This document shows, piece by piece, positions 47,601-58,194 of a stretch of 64,000 nucleotides of DNA; the stretch's first letter is position 1; each line of letters begins with the position of its first letter. The notes under the pieces were generated by a model, which was not told where the DNA came from, did no database searches, and worked only from the letters and a program-made list of their open reading frames with translations. Origin of the DNA: Mactromeris polynyma (taxonomy: Eukaryota > Mollusca > Bivalvia > Venerida > Mactridae); assembly GCA_032209605.1 (NCBI GenBank), contig JASFXZ010000016.1:7874001-7938000 (forward strand), read 5' to 3'. The position numbers and the translations under genes are program-made.

Positions 47601-50600
47601 CGTGGCTGTGTGCCTTTGGTGTGGCTGTTCGTTTTTGGTGTGGCTGTGTGCCTTTGGTGTGGCTGTTCGTTTTGGTGTGACTGTGTGCTTTTAGTGTGGA
47701 TGTTCGTTTTTGGTGTGGCGTTGTGCTTTTGGTGTGGCTGTGTGCCTTTGGCGGGGATGTGTGCTTTTGGTGTGGATGTGTGCCTTTGGCGTGGCTGTTT
47801 GCTTTTGGCGTGGCTGTTTGCTTTTGGTGTGGATGTGTGCTTTTGGCGTGGCTGTTTGCTTTTCGCGTGGCTGTGTGCTTTTTATGTGGCATTTCCTGTT
47901 CGACTTCTTCATTCATTTGATTGTTTTGTTCATAAACACAAAGTCTGGTACTTACCAGCAAGCAGCATACACACAATGCTAACATAAACCACGTATTTGT
48001 AGCGAAGAATGTCCCGGTAACCAAACAATGTTGTGACCAAACCAAGCACGATGAAGGCTAGACCAATGCAAGCTTCAACTCGATGTTCTGTGAGACTGGC
48101 GTTAGCAAATTCTACAAAACAAAAGAGACGACAACGATAAAATGTGAAAGTCGCTGGAATGCTTTTGGAAACGAAAAAGAAATATTTTCGTTGTTTGTGA
48201 AGTTGGTGCTCAGCAACTGCGTCTACCGGACAATTGAAAATCTCTGATTTATCAACAAACATTGTTAGCGAATAAATAAAATTGATGGTTTCGTTATGTT
48301 TTCGATCGTATTTTGTAATTGAACATGTAACTATTAATTAATATTAAACATACTTAATATGCACATAATATTTTAATCCATACGTTAAAGGTGTGTAATT
48401 CTAAGGAGTGACGTTTTTCCGAGGTCCGAAATTCCATGCCACGAACTTTAACCATAACCCGCGGACTTACGTAGCGTCTCTGGTGTTACGCAGGATATCT
48501 AAGTACGAGGCTTGGAGTTCAGTCATTTGTGAATCGGGCTTGGAAAAGTATTTACCGGAATGAATTGTAAAGACATCGCATTCTTAGAGATATACTTACT
48601 TTTGTTATCAATGGTACGTACGTCCTTCTTGAAATGCTGCTGTGTCTCGTAGATGTAAGAGTAATACAGGGCGCAATGTGTTGATATCTTCTTACAATGA
48701 ACTGAAACAATACGTTAGAAATCAGTGCGTAGTAAAGTACATACACCGACCGCTGGTGGTGACCATTCTACCGTACCTAATTGCTTTCAACATTAATAAA
48801 TTTTCCTTTATTTCCAAATACAGCAAACTATTACACAATATGTTTTCTTTTCGATAAATAATCAGGTACGACCAAACACAGTAACTATATAAAATGCAAT
48901 GGCGCAAACATTGCAAGAATATCTGATATTCATCAATCGCAAATACAGTAAACCTCACTTGACGACCACCTCAGTAATAAGACCACAATTTTCAGTCCAT
49001 TTTCACTGTTTTGCTCTTTATTCAACCTCGATATTAAGCCATGACAACTTCAATAAGAAGACCAGTTTTCAAGTGTCCAAATGTGGTCTTATTATTGATG
49101 TTTTACAGTATATAATCATGGACTGCAAACTGAAAACAGCATTTCGAGTCGCCTAAGTCAGAAGTTTTTTTCGACTTGTAGGTGAATTGTGCGATTTAAA
49201 TAAACAATGACATCATAGACCCTGCCAAATAGTTTCACTTTATGATTGCAAAGGTTCAAATAAGTCTGTACCTTGTTCGTGGTCATCTTTATCACGGGTT
49301 TCGTGCTTGTCTTGATGAGAATCACGTTTAGGTCTCATCGTTCTCTTGACAGGACTCACACAAACCTTGGAATGCCACAAACCGAAATTCGTCTGTACTT
49401 CAGCTCCCTGCATCTCATCCTAAAATAATGACGTGGTAAAATATATAAAATCGTTTTACTTCAGCTGTATGCTCATTGTATGAGAGTTGGACCAATCATA
49501 GGCAGGACCTATGTTTTATCCTATTATACAATGTTATAGTAAATAACACAACCGCTCTCAACTATACATTAAAACCTCACTTAAAAAAAATGCCGAGATG
49601 TTACGATTGCTAGTCACTCCAGATCGAAAATGGATTTCGGTAAATTCACCGAAGTTCAGTGGATTTCGGTAAGGTAACGTACCCTTTATCGAAAGGTTAA
49701 CCAATCCGCGTCAATGTTACAAATGCTGTTCGGTTGAAGAGAAATTGCCTTGGTGATTAACGTAAAATTTGATTGGTTTACACAACACTGATATACAAAA
49801 AGCAAAACCATGTTAGTACGGCACAGATATTCTGACCCATATCTTAACTGAGACGAACTGAAGGACTCAAGCCATCTAAAATACATGAGATTAAAAAACC
49901 GCAAGAAACCGCACACTGGTGAATTTATTTCTAGTTAACATTATAATTACAATTCTAATTAAATTCGTAAATTCGGATTGTTAGCATACACAGATATACA
50001 CTTATTTACGGTTTGTTTGTTATGGTTTGTATTCATTGGTGTTTACACCGTTTTTGAACAATTTTCAATGATATACGGCTGCCAGTTTTCCTGAAATTAA
50101 TTAATAAACCAATACTAACTAGCTCTTTCACAAGCAACTGACAATTTCACAACATGTGTAGGACGTGACCGTAGCCAATATCACGGAAGAACATAACCTG
50201 CCCAACCCGGGAATCGAACCCAGATCTCCGAATCTGCCGGGTAAAAAGTCAAGCACTCTACCAACTGTGCTAGCCGGGCGGTTCCACGTATTCATGGAGT
50301 ACAGCTTGCTATTTATTTCAATTCGTTAAAGTCTTTGCACACGTTACAACCAAATTTACGAGGAAAATTAACGCAAGAATGTTCTAAATTTACGAACCTT
50401 TTTCATTCTCATCCAATCAATAATGTTTTCCTTTTCAGCCAACATTTCTTTATCGAAATCGTCCTTCTCATCAGTAAATTCTTCTGGCTTTTCATGGAAG
50501 TTGTCAGAGTCCTTGAAAGAAGCAGATTCCATTGAGTCCATATCGCTACTATCTTCTGGTCTATGGTGAGGTGGACGATGGTGCCCATGGGGTCTTCCAG

Positions 50601-50874
50601 TGTGACCGGGTCTGTCGGGTCCGTGATGAGGGTGATGCCCAGCTCTGCGCTTTTCTCTTATTTCCTCATCAGAACGTTCGTCACTGCTTATCAGTTCACC
50701 ACGCGAGAATATATCATTTTCCATGAAATGTCCTCCTATATGGCGTGGTGGCTCTGTGATCGTCCGCTTCATCACCAGCCATCCTGGGGTAATGACTCCA
50801 ACCAGATGGAATATCAGAGTGACCAAGGCTAGTCCAGCAATGCCGTACATAAACGGATTGCACTTTGATGTCAT
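44694..50874 (-). CDS. claudin/PMP22-like four-span membrane protein, paralogue 2
   Basis: Five exons: 50874-50398, 49419-49272, 48701-48600, 48111-47956, 45061-44694 (stop TAA); 416 residues, intron phases 0,1,1,1 as in paralogue 1. The exon 1 donor (AAG/GTTCGT) is weak; the others are standard. Span 1 at about 8-29, TPGW (W32), REKR at 73-76, then a His/Pro/Gly-rich stretch (80-107) and an acidic, Ser-rich stretch that paralogue 1 lacks. NFGLWHSKVC follows (GLW 172-174, C179), then VHCKKISTHC. Spans 2-4 fall in exons 4 and 5. The tail carries KWSQFENE and LVFYNDQLPAKP, shared with paralogue 1, and continues to EQKEAVI. The conserved W, GLW and cysteines define the claudin/PMP22-like fold. 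The His-rich, Asp/Glu-rich loop could bind metal ions; that is inference. Last intron holds minisatellite B. Confidence 0.85.
45062..46590. other. claudin-like gene 2, intron 4 (part outside the minisatellite)
   Basis: A+T-rich, no exon or recognised repeat. A short run of CAA units lies just outside the gene's 3' end at about 44612-44631. Confidence 0.5.
46591..47892. repeat. 20-bp minisatellite B (about 65 units) in intron 4 of claudin-like gene 2
   Basis: Units of GTGTGCTTTTAGCGTGGCTG. One position after the T run varies among A, G and C in a patchy order, and GAGTG replaces GTGTG in some units. The last ~280 bp are more diverged (GGTGTGGATG, GTTCG). The array stops about 65 bp short of the exon 4 donor. 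Overlapping long frames on both strands with 20-residue periodicity (..CAFGVAVCF.RGCVLLAWL..) are by-products. Confidence 0.95.
48944..49110. mobile_element. mariner-like MITE (CAGTAAAACCTC family), slightly worn
   Basis: TA-CAGTAAACCTCACTTGA at the left, GATGTTTTACAG-TA at the right; inner words TTTGCTCTTTATTCAACCTC shared with 2885-3070. In intron 2 of claudin-like gene 2. Confidence 0.8.
49586..49822. repeat. dispersed repeat, copy 2
   Basis: Same-orientation relative of 945-1187. It lies in intron 1 of claudin-like gene 2. Confidence 0.75.
49995..50285 (-). mobile_element. tRNA-headed SINE with conserved core
   Basis: Minus strand. The head 50279-50200 has 7-bp pairing acceptor ends (GCCCGGC with GTTGGGC, counting G-U), D arm GCACAGTTGGTAGAGTGC, and T arm CTGGGTTCGATTCCCGG, but no proper anticodon arm. 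It is followed by the core shared with 28731-28900 (TATACGGC.GCCAG, ACCAATACTAAC). This order (tRNA head, core, A+T-rich tail) is that of molluscan SINEs. It sits in intron 1 of claudin-like gene 2. Confidence 0.7.
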
Positions 50875-50948
50875 TTTGAACTGATAGCAAAGTTACCGTT
50901 TTTACAGAACTACGTCTATGTCAGAACTGAGAGTCGGTCTCGTCGATT

Positions 50949-50956
50949 CTTATATT
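50949..50956 (-). promoter_or_regulatory. TATA-like box of claudin-like gene 2
   Basis: ATATAAGA on the minus strand, about 75 bp upstream of the ATG at 50874, followed by a plausible start region (CGACTCTCAG). Position is reasonable; not proven. Confidence 0.35.
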
Positions 50957-50999
50957 TTATTAATATTCACACCATGTTATGGTGTACGCGTAAATATCG

Positions 51000-52120
51000 A
51001 CGTACACTACGCTTTGATGTCGAGATCATGAATTTGTAACGAACAATGTCTCAGTGGAACAGTTGATGTGTGTATTGGAAACGAATTCCTTATCGTAACA
51101 ACTAGAATTTTTAAATTACATTAATCAGCATTTTGTTCCATTTCTTTCAAGACACAAAGATAAATATTGTACGGACCCAAGAAGGCAAAGCCACACCGAG
51201 TCCTACTTCCATTAGAGTGGTAAAACCTAAATCGTGACTACCTTTAACTATATAATATATAAATAGCCAGCGCAGTCACTACCATCGACCGTATGATATA
51301 TACCCCATTCATGCTAAGTAGAGCTTGAAGTTTGACAATGCTATATCGTGATTTGATATACAAAGAGAATTTCGATATGTATTTAAATAAAATTTTCGTG
51401 TAACATTATATAATTAGGGTCACGTTTTAGTGTTCTTTAAAATATCTAGACGTTTAATGTCACCATTCGAATTGAACCCAATATTAAAGATACATATACA
51501 CGTACTTTCCCATGCATCAACACAGTTGTTTTTATATTTGACAAAATCACGGGGTAGAAATTCAAGGTTTCAAGAGAGATGTCAACAACTAGAACCTGTT
51601 TTTCCAGACATAAACATAATTATTCAGTACCACCTGCCTGCCCATCGTCTGACCACCAGTCTGTCTGTCCGCATGCTTTGTTGCATTCAGTAATTGTATA
51701 AACAGTACCTAATCCAACTACAGTAAAACCTCACTTAAGGACCACCTCAATTATAAGACCACCTTATAATTAAAAACATAATGTTCAAGTCCATTTTCAT
51801 TGTTTTGCACTTTTCAACCTTAATATTATGACAACCTCGACATTAAGACCAGTTTTCAATGGTCTCAAGGGTGGTCTTATTATTGAGTTTTACTGTATAT
51901 TTAGATATTCTGTTATGCTACCGTACGATATTCTCACATGTATAGTTCAGTTTCTAACTCGGAGATGTAATTGTACTCTTATATCCAAATCGAGACAATG
52001 ATCTAGCGAAATTCTATTCCTTTGATTTTTTTCAGGTAACGTTTGCATAAGGCAGTATTGCAGATACAGGTAATTTACCTCATTCATCTATGAGTTCATA
52101 AGCTGAACTCCAAGGGAATA
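51000..52120. other. intergenic; contains a mariner-like MITE at 51719-51897
   Basis: No gene recognised. The MITE has TA-CAGTAAAACCTCACTTAA and GAGTTTTACTG-TA ends with the usual inner words. Confidence 0.7.
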
Positions 52121-52284
52121 TACAGTAAAACTTCACTTAAAGACCAGCTCAAAATTAAGAACACAATTTCAAGTTCATTTTGACTGTTCCGCTCTTTATT
52201 CAACCTTAATATTAAGCCCATCTCGACATTAGGACCAGTTTTCAAGGATCTCAAGGTTGGTCTTATTATTGAGGTTTTACTGTA
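52121..52284. mobile_element. mariner-like MITE (CAGTAAAACCTC family)
   Basis: TA-CAGTAAAACTTCACTTAA at the left, GAGGTTTTACTG-TA at the right. It is only 223 bp from the preceding family member. Confidence 0.85.
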
Positions 52285-52454
52285 TAACAAGTGTATGCAT
52301 TGTTGTCCCGATACGCTTTTTTCGGTCTTGACCATTTAAAGATCAGACTACTGAACTCATTTACGGATTAGGAAAACCATGACTATTTCTTGACAAAACA
52401 CGCATTTGTGTGCAGGGCATTACCGTATGAACTTCACCTTTAAAATAATTTAGG

Positions 52455-52540
52455 GTCGGAGTTTAACGTACGGTAACATATCAGACCTCGAAATCGAGTC
52501 GGAGTTTAACGTACGGTAACATATCAGACCTTGAAATCGA
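52455..52540. repeat. 43-bp direct duplication
   Basis: Two units beginning GTCGGAGTTTAACGTACGGT, at 52455 and 52498, one mismatch seen (CCTCG against CCTTG). Confidence 0.85.
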
Positions 52541-53006
52541 ACTATGTTTTGACCACGAAAGTTCACCTTCTGAACTAGAGTACGGGTTATGTAAATCTAG
52601 GCGTTTTGTAATCAAAATACGAACCATGTGACTGAGTGAAGTACATGTACTGTATTACATAAACATTCTCATAAAATGGGGTGTGTTCGATGCAAAAGTG
52701 CAAAAAAAATATTCCCGGCCTCGAAAATCGAGCCGTATACTCTCGGCATATTGTGTTTCAAGCAAATAATGGCGCCTGTAGATACAAAGGTGTGACATGT
52801 TGAAATCCGATGTGTTATCCACAAAGACATCCAAATTAATCAGGCCTAAAACATATGTTGTTTTTTTCAACGAAGCAAATTAAACATTGATTTAAATGAA
52901 TATATGTTAAAAGATAATCCCCTTTCCCCTTTTAACATTGATAGTGTTTAATCAAGGTGAATATAATGCTCCATAGCTGGAATACTCATACTGTGTATAA
53001 TAAATG

Positions 53007-53147
53007 GGCAGAAATATGAACACTAAGAAATTTTACCAAAAAGAGAAATTTTACCGGAAAGAAAAAAATGTGAATACATTGTACGCGAAAAAATGTTCTA
53101 GGTTCGGGGCAAAAAATAGCGTAGGTCGGGAAAAATTATAATCCCTA
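53007..53147. repeat. dispersed repeat, inverted relative of 126-262
   Basis: AGAAATATGAAC, GAAATTTTACC, GAAAAAATGTTCTAGGTTCG and GGGCAAAAAATAG.GTAGGTC match the complement of the copy at the left edge in the same order. Confidence 0.65.
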
Positions 53148-54298
53148 TACATGCGACAGTGTTCTGGTATGACAACTCATACTTTACATAACATCAGAGA
53201 AGTTAAAGTTGTCTCCCTTTAAACAAGATTTTCTTCAAAATGCAATTTGGTACTTCCTGTTGCTTCAGAACCCCAATATATACTCAATACATTTAAAAAC
53301 GCAAAATTTAAGATTTCTCAAATTTCATGAACTTACCCAGGGATGCAAGATAACAACTTAACATGATTTCAATTCATTATACGCAATGATAAAAGCTAAA
53401 TTTATTTCAATAAGCAGGTACTTCCATATCAAAATGAGTTTTAAAACACACACTAAAATGACATTTTAAAAAACATATCACTGGTACAACAATGTGCGTA
53501 TTAAAATGTACTAAATATACGATACCATTGGTTCTGAAGAAATTTGGTCGTTGCTGTGAGATGGTCTGATTATTGAGTTAAAATATGGAAGACTTTTTTT
53601 TTAAAAGTCCATGGAAATATGCACAAATAAGGTAAGTTGAACACCGGGATTATTCCACACACCTAGCGTTTCTTACCGATATATGCACTAAACCTTCCCC
53701 AGGACTAGCAACGCACAGAGACCTTTCCACTTAATACCACAATTTCCTGCCACGCACAGGAACTGAAAACGTATAAGTACGAGATTATATGTCCGCGGAA
53801 ACTGGCTTCTATTCCCTTAAGTAATATTATGATTCAGAAGTACAAAACATTGATTTTATAGCTGCAAACAGCGAACATTCTGCATCTTTGTCAAATAAAT
53901 ACCTCTAAAACAGGTCTACAACTGAAAAGATCTTTCAACATTATCAAGACCGACTAGTCACTTAAAGGAACATACGTGTAGTTTAATTTCTATATCAAAA
54001 TATGTTAAGTAATAAGTTTGAGAAAATGCCTTGTTAATGTCTTCGTACGCTTTAGATGTACGCTAAACAATGTTTTGTAACTTACTTTGAAAGTTACCTG
54101 GAACTGCGAAATACGTGTCTAATACAGGTATTTCCTTTGCAGGCGCTACCTCGGCGTGGTGTCCCTGTTTGTTTGTGCTGTACAACTTGTTGAGTTCTTG
54201 GGTACACCTGTGCCATACATCCTGTTTTTATTACATGCAAAGTGCTTTTCTCTTATTGTCTCAATATGTTTGTTATCAATCGTCCTCTCTCTTATGCG
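53148..54298. other. intergenic, no gene recognised
   Basis: Short ORFs only, without motif; no clear repeat structure. Confidence 0.4.
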
Positions 54299-54472
54299 GT
54301 AATAGGCCTTTCCCAAAACTAGGTAGTCTCCCTTGAAAAGTTGTCGTTCCTGAGGCCGTTATACGCATGCGCAAGTGTTTAGTAAACTTCCGGGGACTAT
54401 CGATACGATAATCCGTTAATCAATATATCTATACTATAATATACGTTTATCAATAACAACAGCGATTAAGAG

Positions 54473-54625
54473 ATGAAATCAGCGAAGAAATCATTGAAAT
54501 ATTGTTGTGTTTGTAAGGGAATCTACCGTGGAAAAGTTATCGAGGGAAGAACTGTTACTCTTCACTCGATTTCACGCCCTAAAACCATCTCCATGATCAC
54601 GCGTTTTCACTCAACTTGTTTTTAA
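54473..54625 (+). CDS. small Cys-containing ORF inside the DNA element
   Basis: Fifty codons from ATG to TAA: basic start (KSAKKSLKY), then CCVCKGIYRGKVIEGRTVTL and HSISRPK. The C-x2-C followed by a basic, beta-like stretch recalls the start of a THAP-type zinc finger, found in several transposases, but the later C and H are not present. It may be the first exon of a lost transposase or chance. Confidence 0.2.
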   Translation: MKSAKKSLKYCCVCKGIYRGKVIEGRTVTLHSISRPKTISMITRFHSTCF

Positions 54626-55488
54626 ACCACTATAAATCCATTTTTTTCGTAAAATTCGGACATTCTAATTTATTCTTATGAAAAGATCGCTCTTTCCTTA
54701 AGCTAAAGCATGTAAAAAAAAAATGGGTTACTATATAAAACTTTTGCATAAACTGCATTTAAAACATCATAGGTAGCGATTTTAAGCTGCACTCGCGGAA
54801 GCGTAATTTCTTCACATACTCGTGGCAAGTTTCCAATAAATTTTCGTTTTTTTATAATAAGTACAGTTATTTTAACTTACACTAATGCAAAGAGCAATCT
54901 TGTAAGATGTTAATTCCACCAAAAATATATGGTTAATAATAAAATTTAATCCATAAACGGCGATCAAACAATCCATTTCCAGAAAATTTGCAGAGCACGA
55001 TTGCATCATAACTATTTCTAAAAATGTCGGTCATTTTCCGAAAATGACCGCTTCTGTTTGGATATTTTCATTTAGTTTAATTGTACTAATACACTTCCTT
55101 GTAAACTATTTATTTCAAAAGAATGCTGTGAAAAACAATTATAGAAGATACAGAAAATTATAATTTGAGATATACATGCACTTTGTGTATTTCTAAAAAA
55201 ATTGTGGTGTAATTGGGTTTATAATCCCAATAGAACATATTAATTAGCAATTATATATATTTATATATAATCAAAGTTTATACTACAGTCACCATTTTAG
55301 TCAATATTTATATTTTGTTATAAAATGAATTTATACAAGCAAAATCTATGCTCAAACACAAATTTACTAATACAGTTACAGTTACATTGGCGTATGTTGG
55401 CACATGTAAATAAAACAAATATTCCTAAATGTTAAAATTGCCTTCAGTAGCTCTATTATCACAGGCTAATGATAATTTACATTAATTA

Positions 55489-55503
55489 ATATATATTTCT
55501 TAT
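55489..55503. repeat. LINE target duplication, left
   Basis: ATATATATTTCTTAT, identical to 62251-62265 after the poly-A tail. Confidence 0.8.
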
Positions 55504-55884
55504 AATTAAACATAGGATTTGGACTGTGATGACGTGTTAACAGTGCTCCTCAAAATTTCTCACTAATGCAAGTTTTGGAGAATGAAAAAGTGATTATTTT
55601 TGGACTATCATAAACTTAAACCATTAGTGAATATTATGTTAAACAATGAATGAAAACCAACACTACGTATGATAACTTTAAAAGGATGTTTTATATCATA
55701 AAAACATAAAATACAGTGTAAAATTCTTATTTTGAGGGATTTGCTGACTGTTGAGAAAACCCCTGTGTTTGAATTAGAGTGTGTCTTCAGTGGACCACAG
55801 TTAACTATTTAAAGTATACACAAATTGGATAATTGACTTGATATACAGTTGAATACCCTTACTGATTGTGTACATAACTTCAAA

Positions 55885-56775
55885 ATGAGTAAGACCAGTG
55901 TAGATAAGAATACTAAGGGTGGACAAAAGAAGAATGGACAACCACCAGCTAAACGTACACATTCAGAGATTAGCAATAATAGTACTGAAGAACTAGGTTT
56001 TATCCATCAACAGTTAGATGCTATGAGTGAAAATCTGTCACAAGTTAGGGGGGATCTCAAAACTCTTTTGAAAAAAGATGATATAGAAAAATTAATAACA
56101 ACAACAGTTACAAATATCATGGACAAAATGGAAAACAAGATGACCTCAATATTGAATACTAAAGTTAAAGAAAATACCCAAATACTTGAAGATAAACTAC
56201 ATAGTCTAGAACATGAAAATGAATGCATTAAATCAACACTTGAAGAAATGAATATGAAAATGAAACAGCATATTGAAAACACACAAGAAGAACTACACTA
56301 CAACAAAATGATGGCAAAGGAAGCTAGTAGAATGGCAAATTACAATGAGCAATTCAGCAGAAAGAATAATGTAAAAATCTTAAATGTGCCAATAAAAGAA
56401 AACGAAACTGAAGACGTTCTGACAACAAGTGTTCAGGAAATCCTTAAAAAACATGACGTCACACTAGAAAAACAGGAAATAATGGCAATTCATAGAATTC
56501 CAGGAAAGCCAGGTAATATTAAGCCTGTATTGATGAAACTGAAAAATAACAATTCAAAAATAACAATCATGCAGAAACGTAAAGTTATGAAATCGGCGGG
56601 TCACAGGCTGATTGATGACGTGACAAAACTAAACCATGGACTCATCAACCGACTCACTCTCCACCCAGAAATATCTAGCGCATGGTTTTTTAATGGAAGC
56701 GTCTACGGGAAGACAGAGGCTGGCCAGCGATATAAATTTGACATTTATGATTCGATTGACTCTGTGATATACTAA
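55885..56775 (+). CDS. LINE ORF1 protein (RNA-binding, L1-type)
   Basis: 296 residues from the first ATG in frame (MSKTSVDKNTKGG); the open frame upstream of it has no ATG. A basic N-terminus, a helical, coiled-coil-prone stretch at about 30-150 (repeated K/E/L/M heptads), then FSRKNNVKILNVPIKENETE, an RRM-like core, and a C-terminal domain (MAIHRIPGK, PVLMKLKN, MKSAGHRLIDD). This order (coiled coil, RRM, C-terminal domain) is that of L1 ORF1p, which trimerises, binds the element RNA and acts as a chaperone. No CCHC knuckle seen. Confidence 0.8.
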   Translation: MSKTSVDKNTKGGQKKNGQPPAKRTHSEISNNSTEELGFIHQQLDAMSENLSQVRGDLKTLLKKDDIEKLITTTVTNIMDKMENKMTSILNTKVKENTQILEDKLHSLEHENECIKSTLEEMNMKMKQHIENTQEELHYNKMMAKEASRMANYNEQFSRKNNVKILNVPIKENETEDVLTTSVQEILKKHDVTLEKQEIMAIHRIPGKPGNIKPVLMKLKNNNSKITIMQKRKVMKSAGHRLIDDVTKLNHGLINRLTLHPEISSAWFFNGSVYGKTEAGQRYKFDIYDSIDSVIY

Positions 56776-58194
56776 GACATGGAGATTATAGACATTTGGA
56801 ATTAATATGTACTTGTATATGTGTTTGAGCATCTGTGTATGCATGCATGGGTTATATATACATAGATATGTATCTATTTGAATGTTAATATGCATATATT
56901 GGTGTATGCGTGTATTATGCATGTGTGTGTGTGTATATGTATGTATGTATTTATGTATGTGTATGTATGTATGTATGTATGTGTGGGTATATGTATGTGT
57001 ATGTATGTATGTATGTATGTATGTAATATATATATGTGTTTATGTATATATATGTATGTAAGTGTATGTATGTCTGCGTGGGAGTGTGAGTGTGTGTGAA
57101 TGTGTATAAATGCGAGAAAACGCATATTAAATTCAATTTATATTTACATTTTGAATTGAAACAAAGCTCCATTAAATAGAGAGTATTATAAAATGACAAT
57201 AAAATGCATTAAATACAGACATAAATTTAGTTACACAGAAAATGTATGTTGTATGTTGTAAAATGTGTTTCTTATTAATTTAAAGATTTATAGACCTTGG
57301 TTTTTTTTGTAGTGTTTTTTTTTAAAACATTTAATTGTTTCAATGCATGATATGCTTAAAATATCATGATATCAGTAAGGCACTATATATATATTCTTCC
57401 TTTTCAACACATACCAAAATACTAAGTCTCCTTTATGATGGTCTCAACAGGTATCATAATTTGTATATTAATATGGCAAACTACCATAATTTACTTCTAG
57501 TTTTATTTTTCAAAACATGTCGATATACTTAGTTTCCTTTTAGGCGGGAACAATAGGTATTTGATACTGTATATATCCAAACAACACAATGTTGGTAAAC
57601 CCCTATCTTTTCTTTTTTCGTCTATTTCAAAACATGCTAACTTACTTTATTGTCTTTGAGATGGAAACAATAGGTATTTGATATTGTATGTAAATGTATA
57701 ATTACGAAACATATGTATGTATAAAATTGTAATTGTCACATAAAATGGTATAAGTCTTTGGAGTTAGTAAAAACCTGTTTTTCAAAATCTGATATTATGT
57801 AATAACTAGGTATTCATAATTCAATTTGGAATATGCCTTTGAGGTCATTTGAAAATCCTAGTATGTGTTTTCAAAATATGATATTAGGTAATCATTAATA
57901 TCTTAGGTAGTTACTATATGTATTTATGAATTTAAATTGCATTTTTGAGAAATTAGGATACTGCAAACAACCTTCACATTGTTGTGAAGAGTACACTGTT
58001 GTATTGTACTTAGTCACTGTATTTATTTTTTGCACATCTTCAATAATTTATATTGTTTAAGAACTGCTTTCAATATTTGAAGTTTTTATATACTATGTTC
58101 CAAATACTACTTTTATTGTTGTTCACAAGGCTACACACTGTTAATACATGTTTCGACTATACTACAGAAATCATAAAAATGTTCTTTTTAGAAT
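56776..58194 (+). other. 1.4-kb spacer between LINE ORF1 and ORF2
   Basis: A+T-rich, stops in all frames. It includes a TATG/TGTA microsatellite at about 56880-57110. Four looser echoes of AAACATG..ACTTA.TTTCCTTT..GGTATTTGATA near 57510-57690 suggest an old internal duplication. Confidence 0.7.
56880..57110. repeat. TATG microsatellite in the LINE spacer
   Basis: Imperfect (TATG)n/(TGTA)n mixed with TATATA and GTGTGT runs; source of repetitive ORFs on both strands that are not genes. Confidence 0.9.

Noticed and set aside
46983..48045. Long overlapping ORFs of 110-155 codons on both strands
   Set aside because: They are frames through a 20-bp minisatellite (20-residue period) and run into exon 4 of claudin-like gene 2 in the wrong frame; not genes.
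56874..57199. Tyr/His/Ile-rich ORFs on both strands
   Set aside because: Translation of a TATG microsatellite within the LINE spacer.
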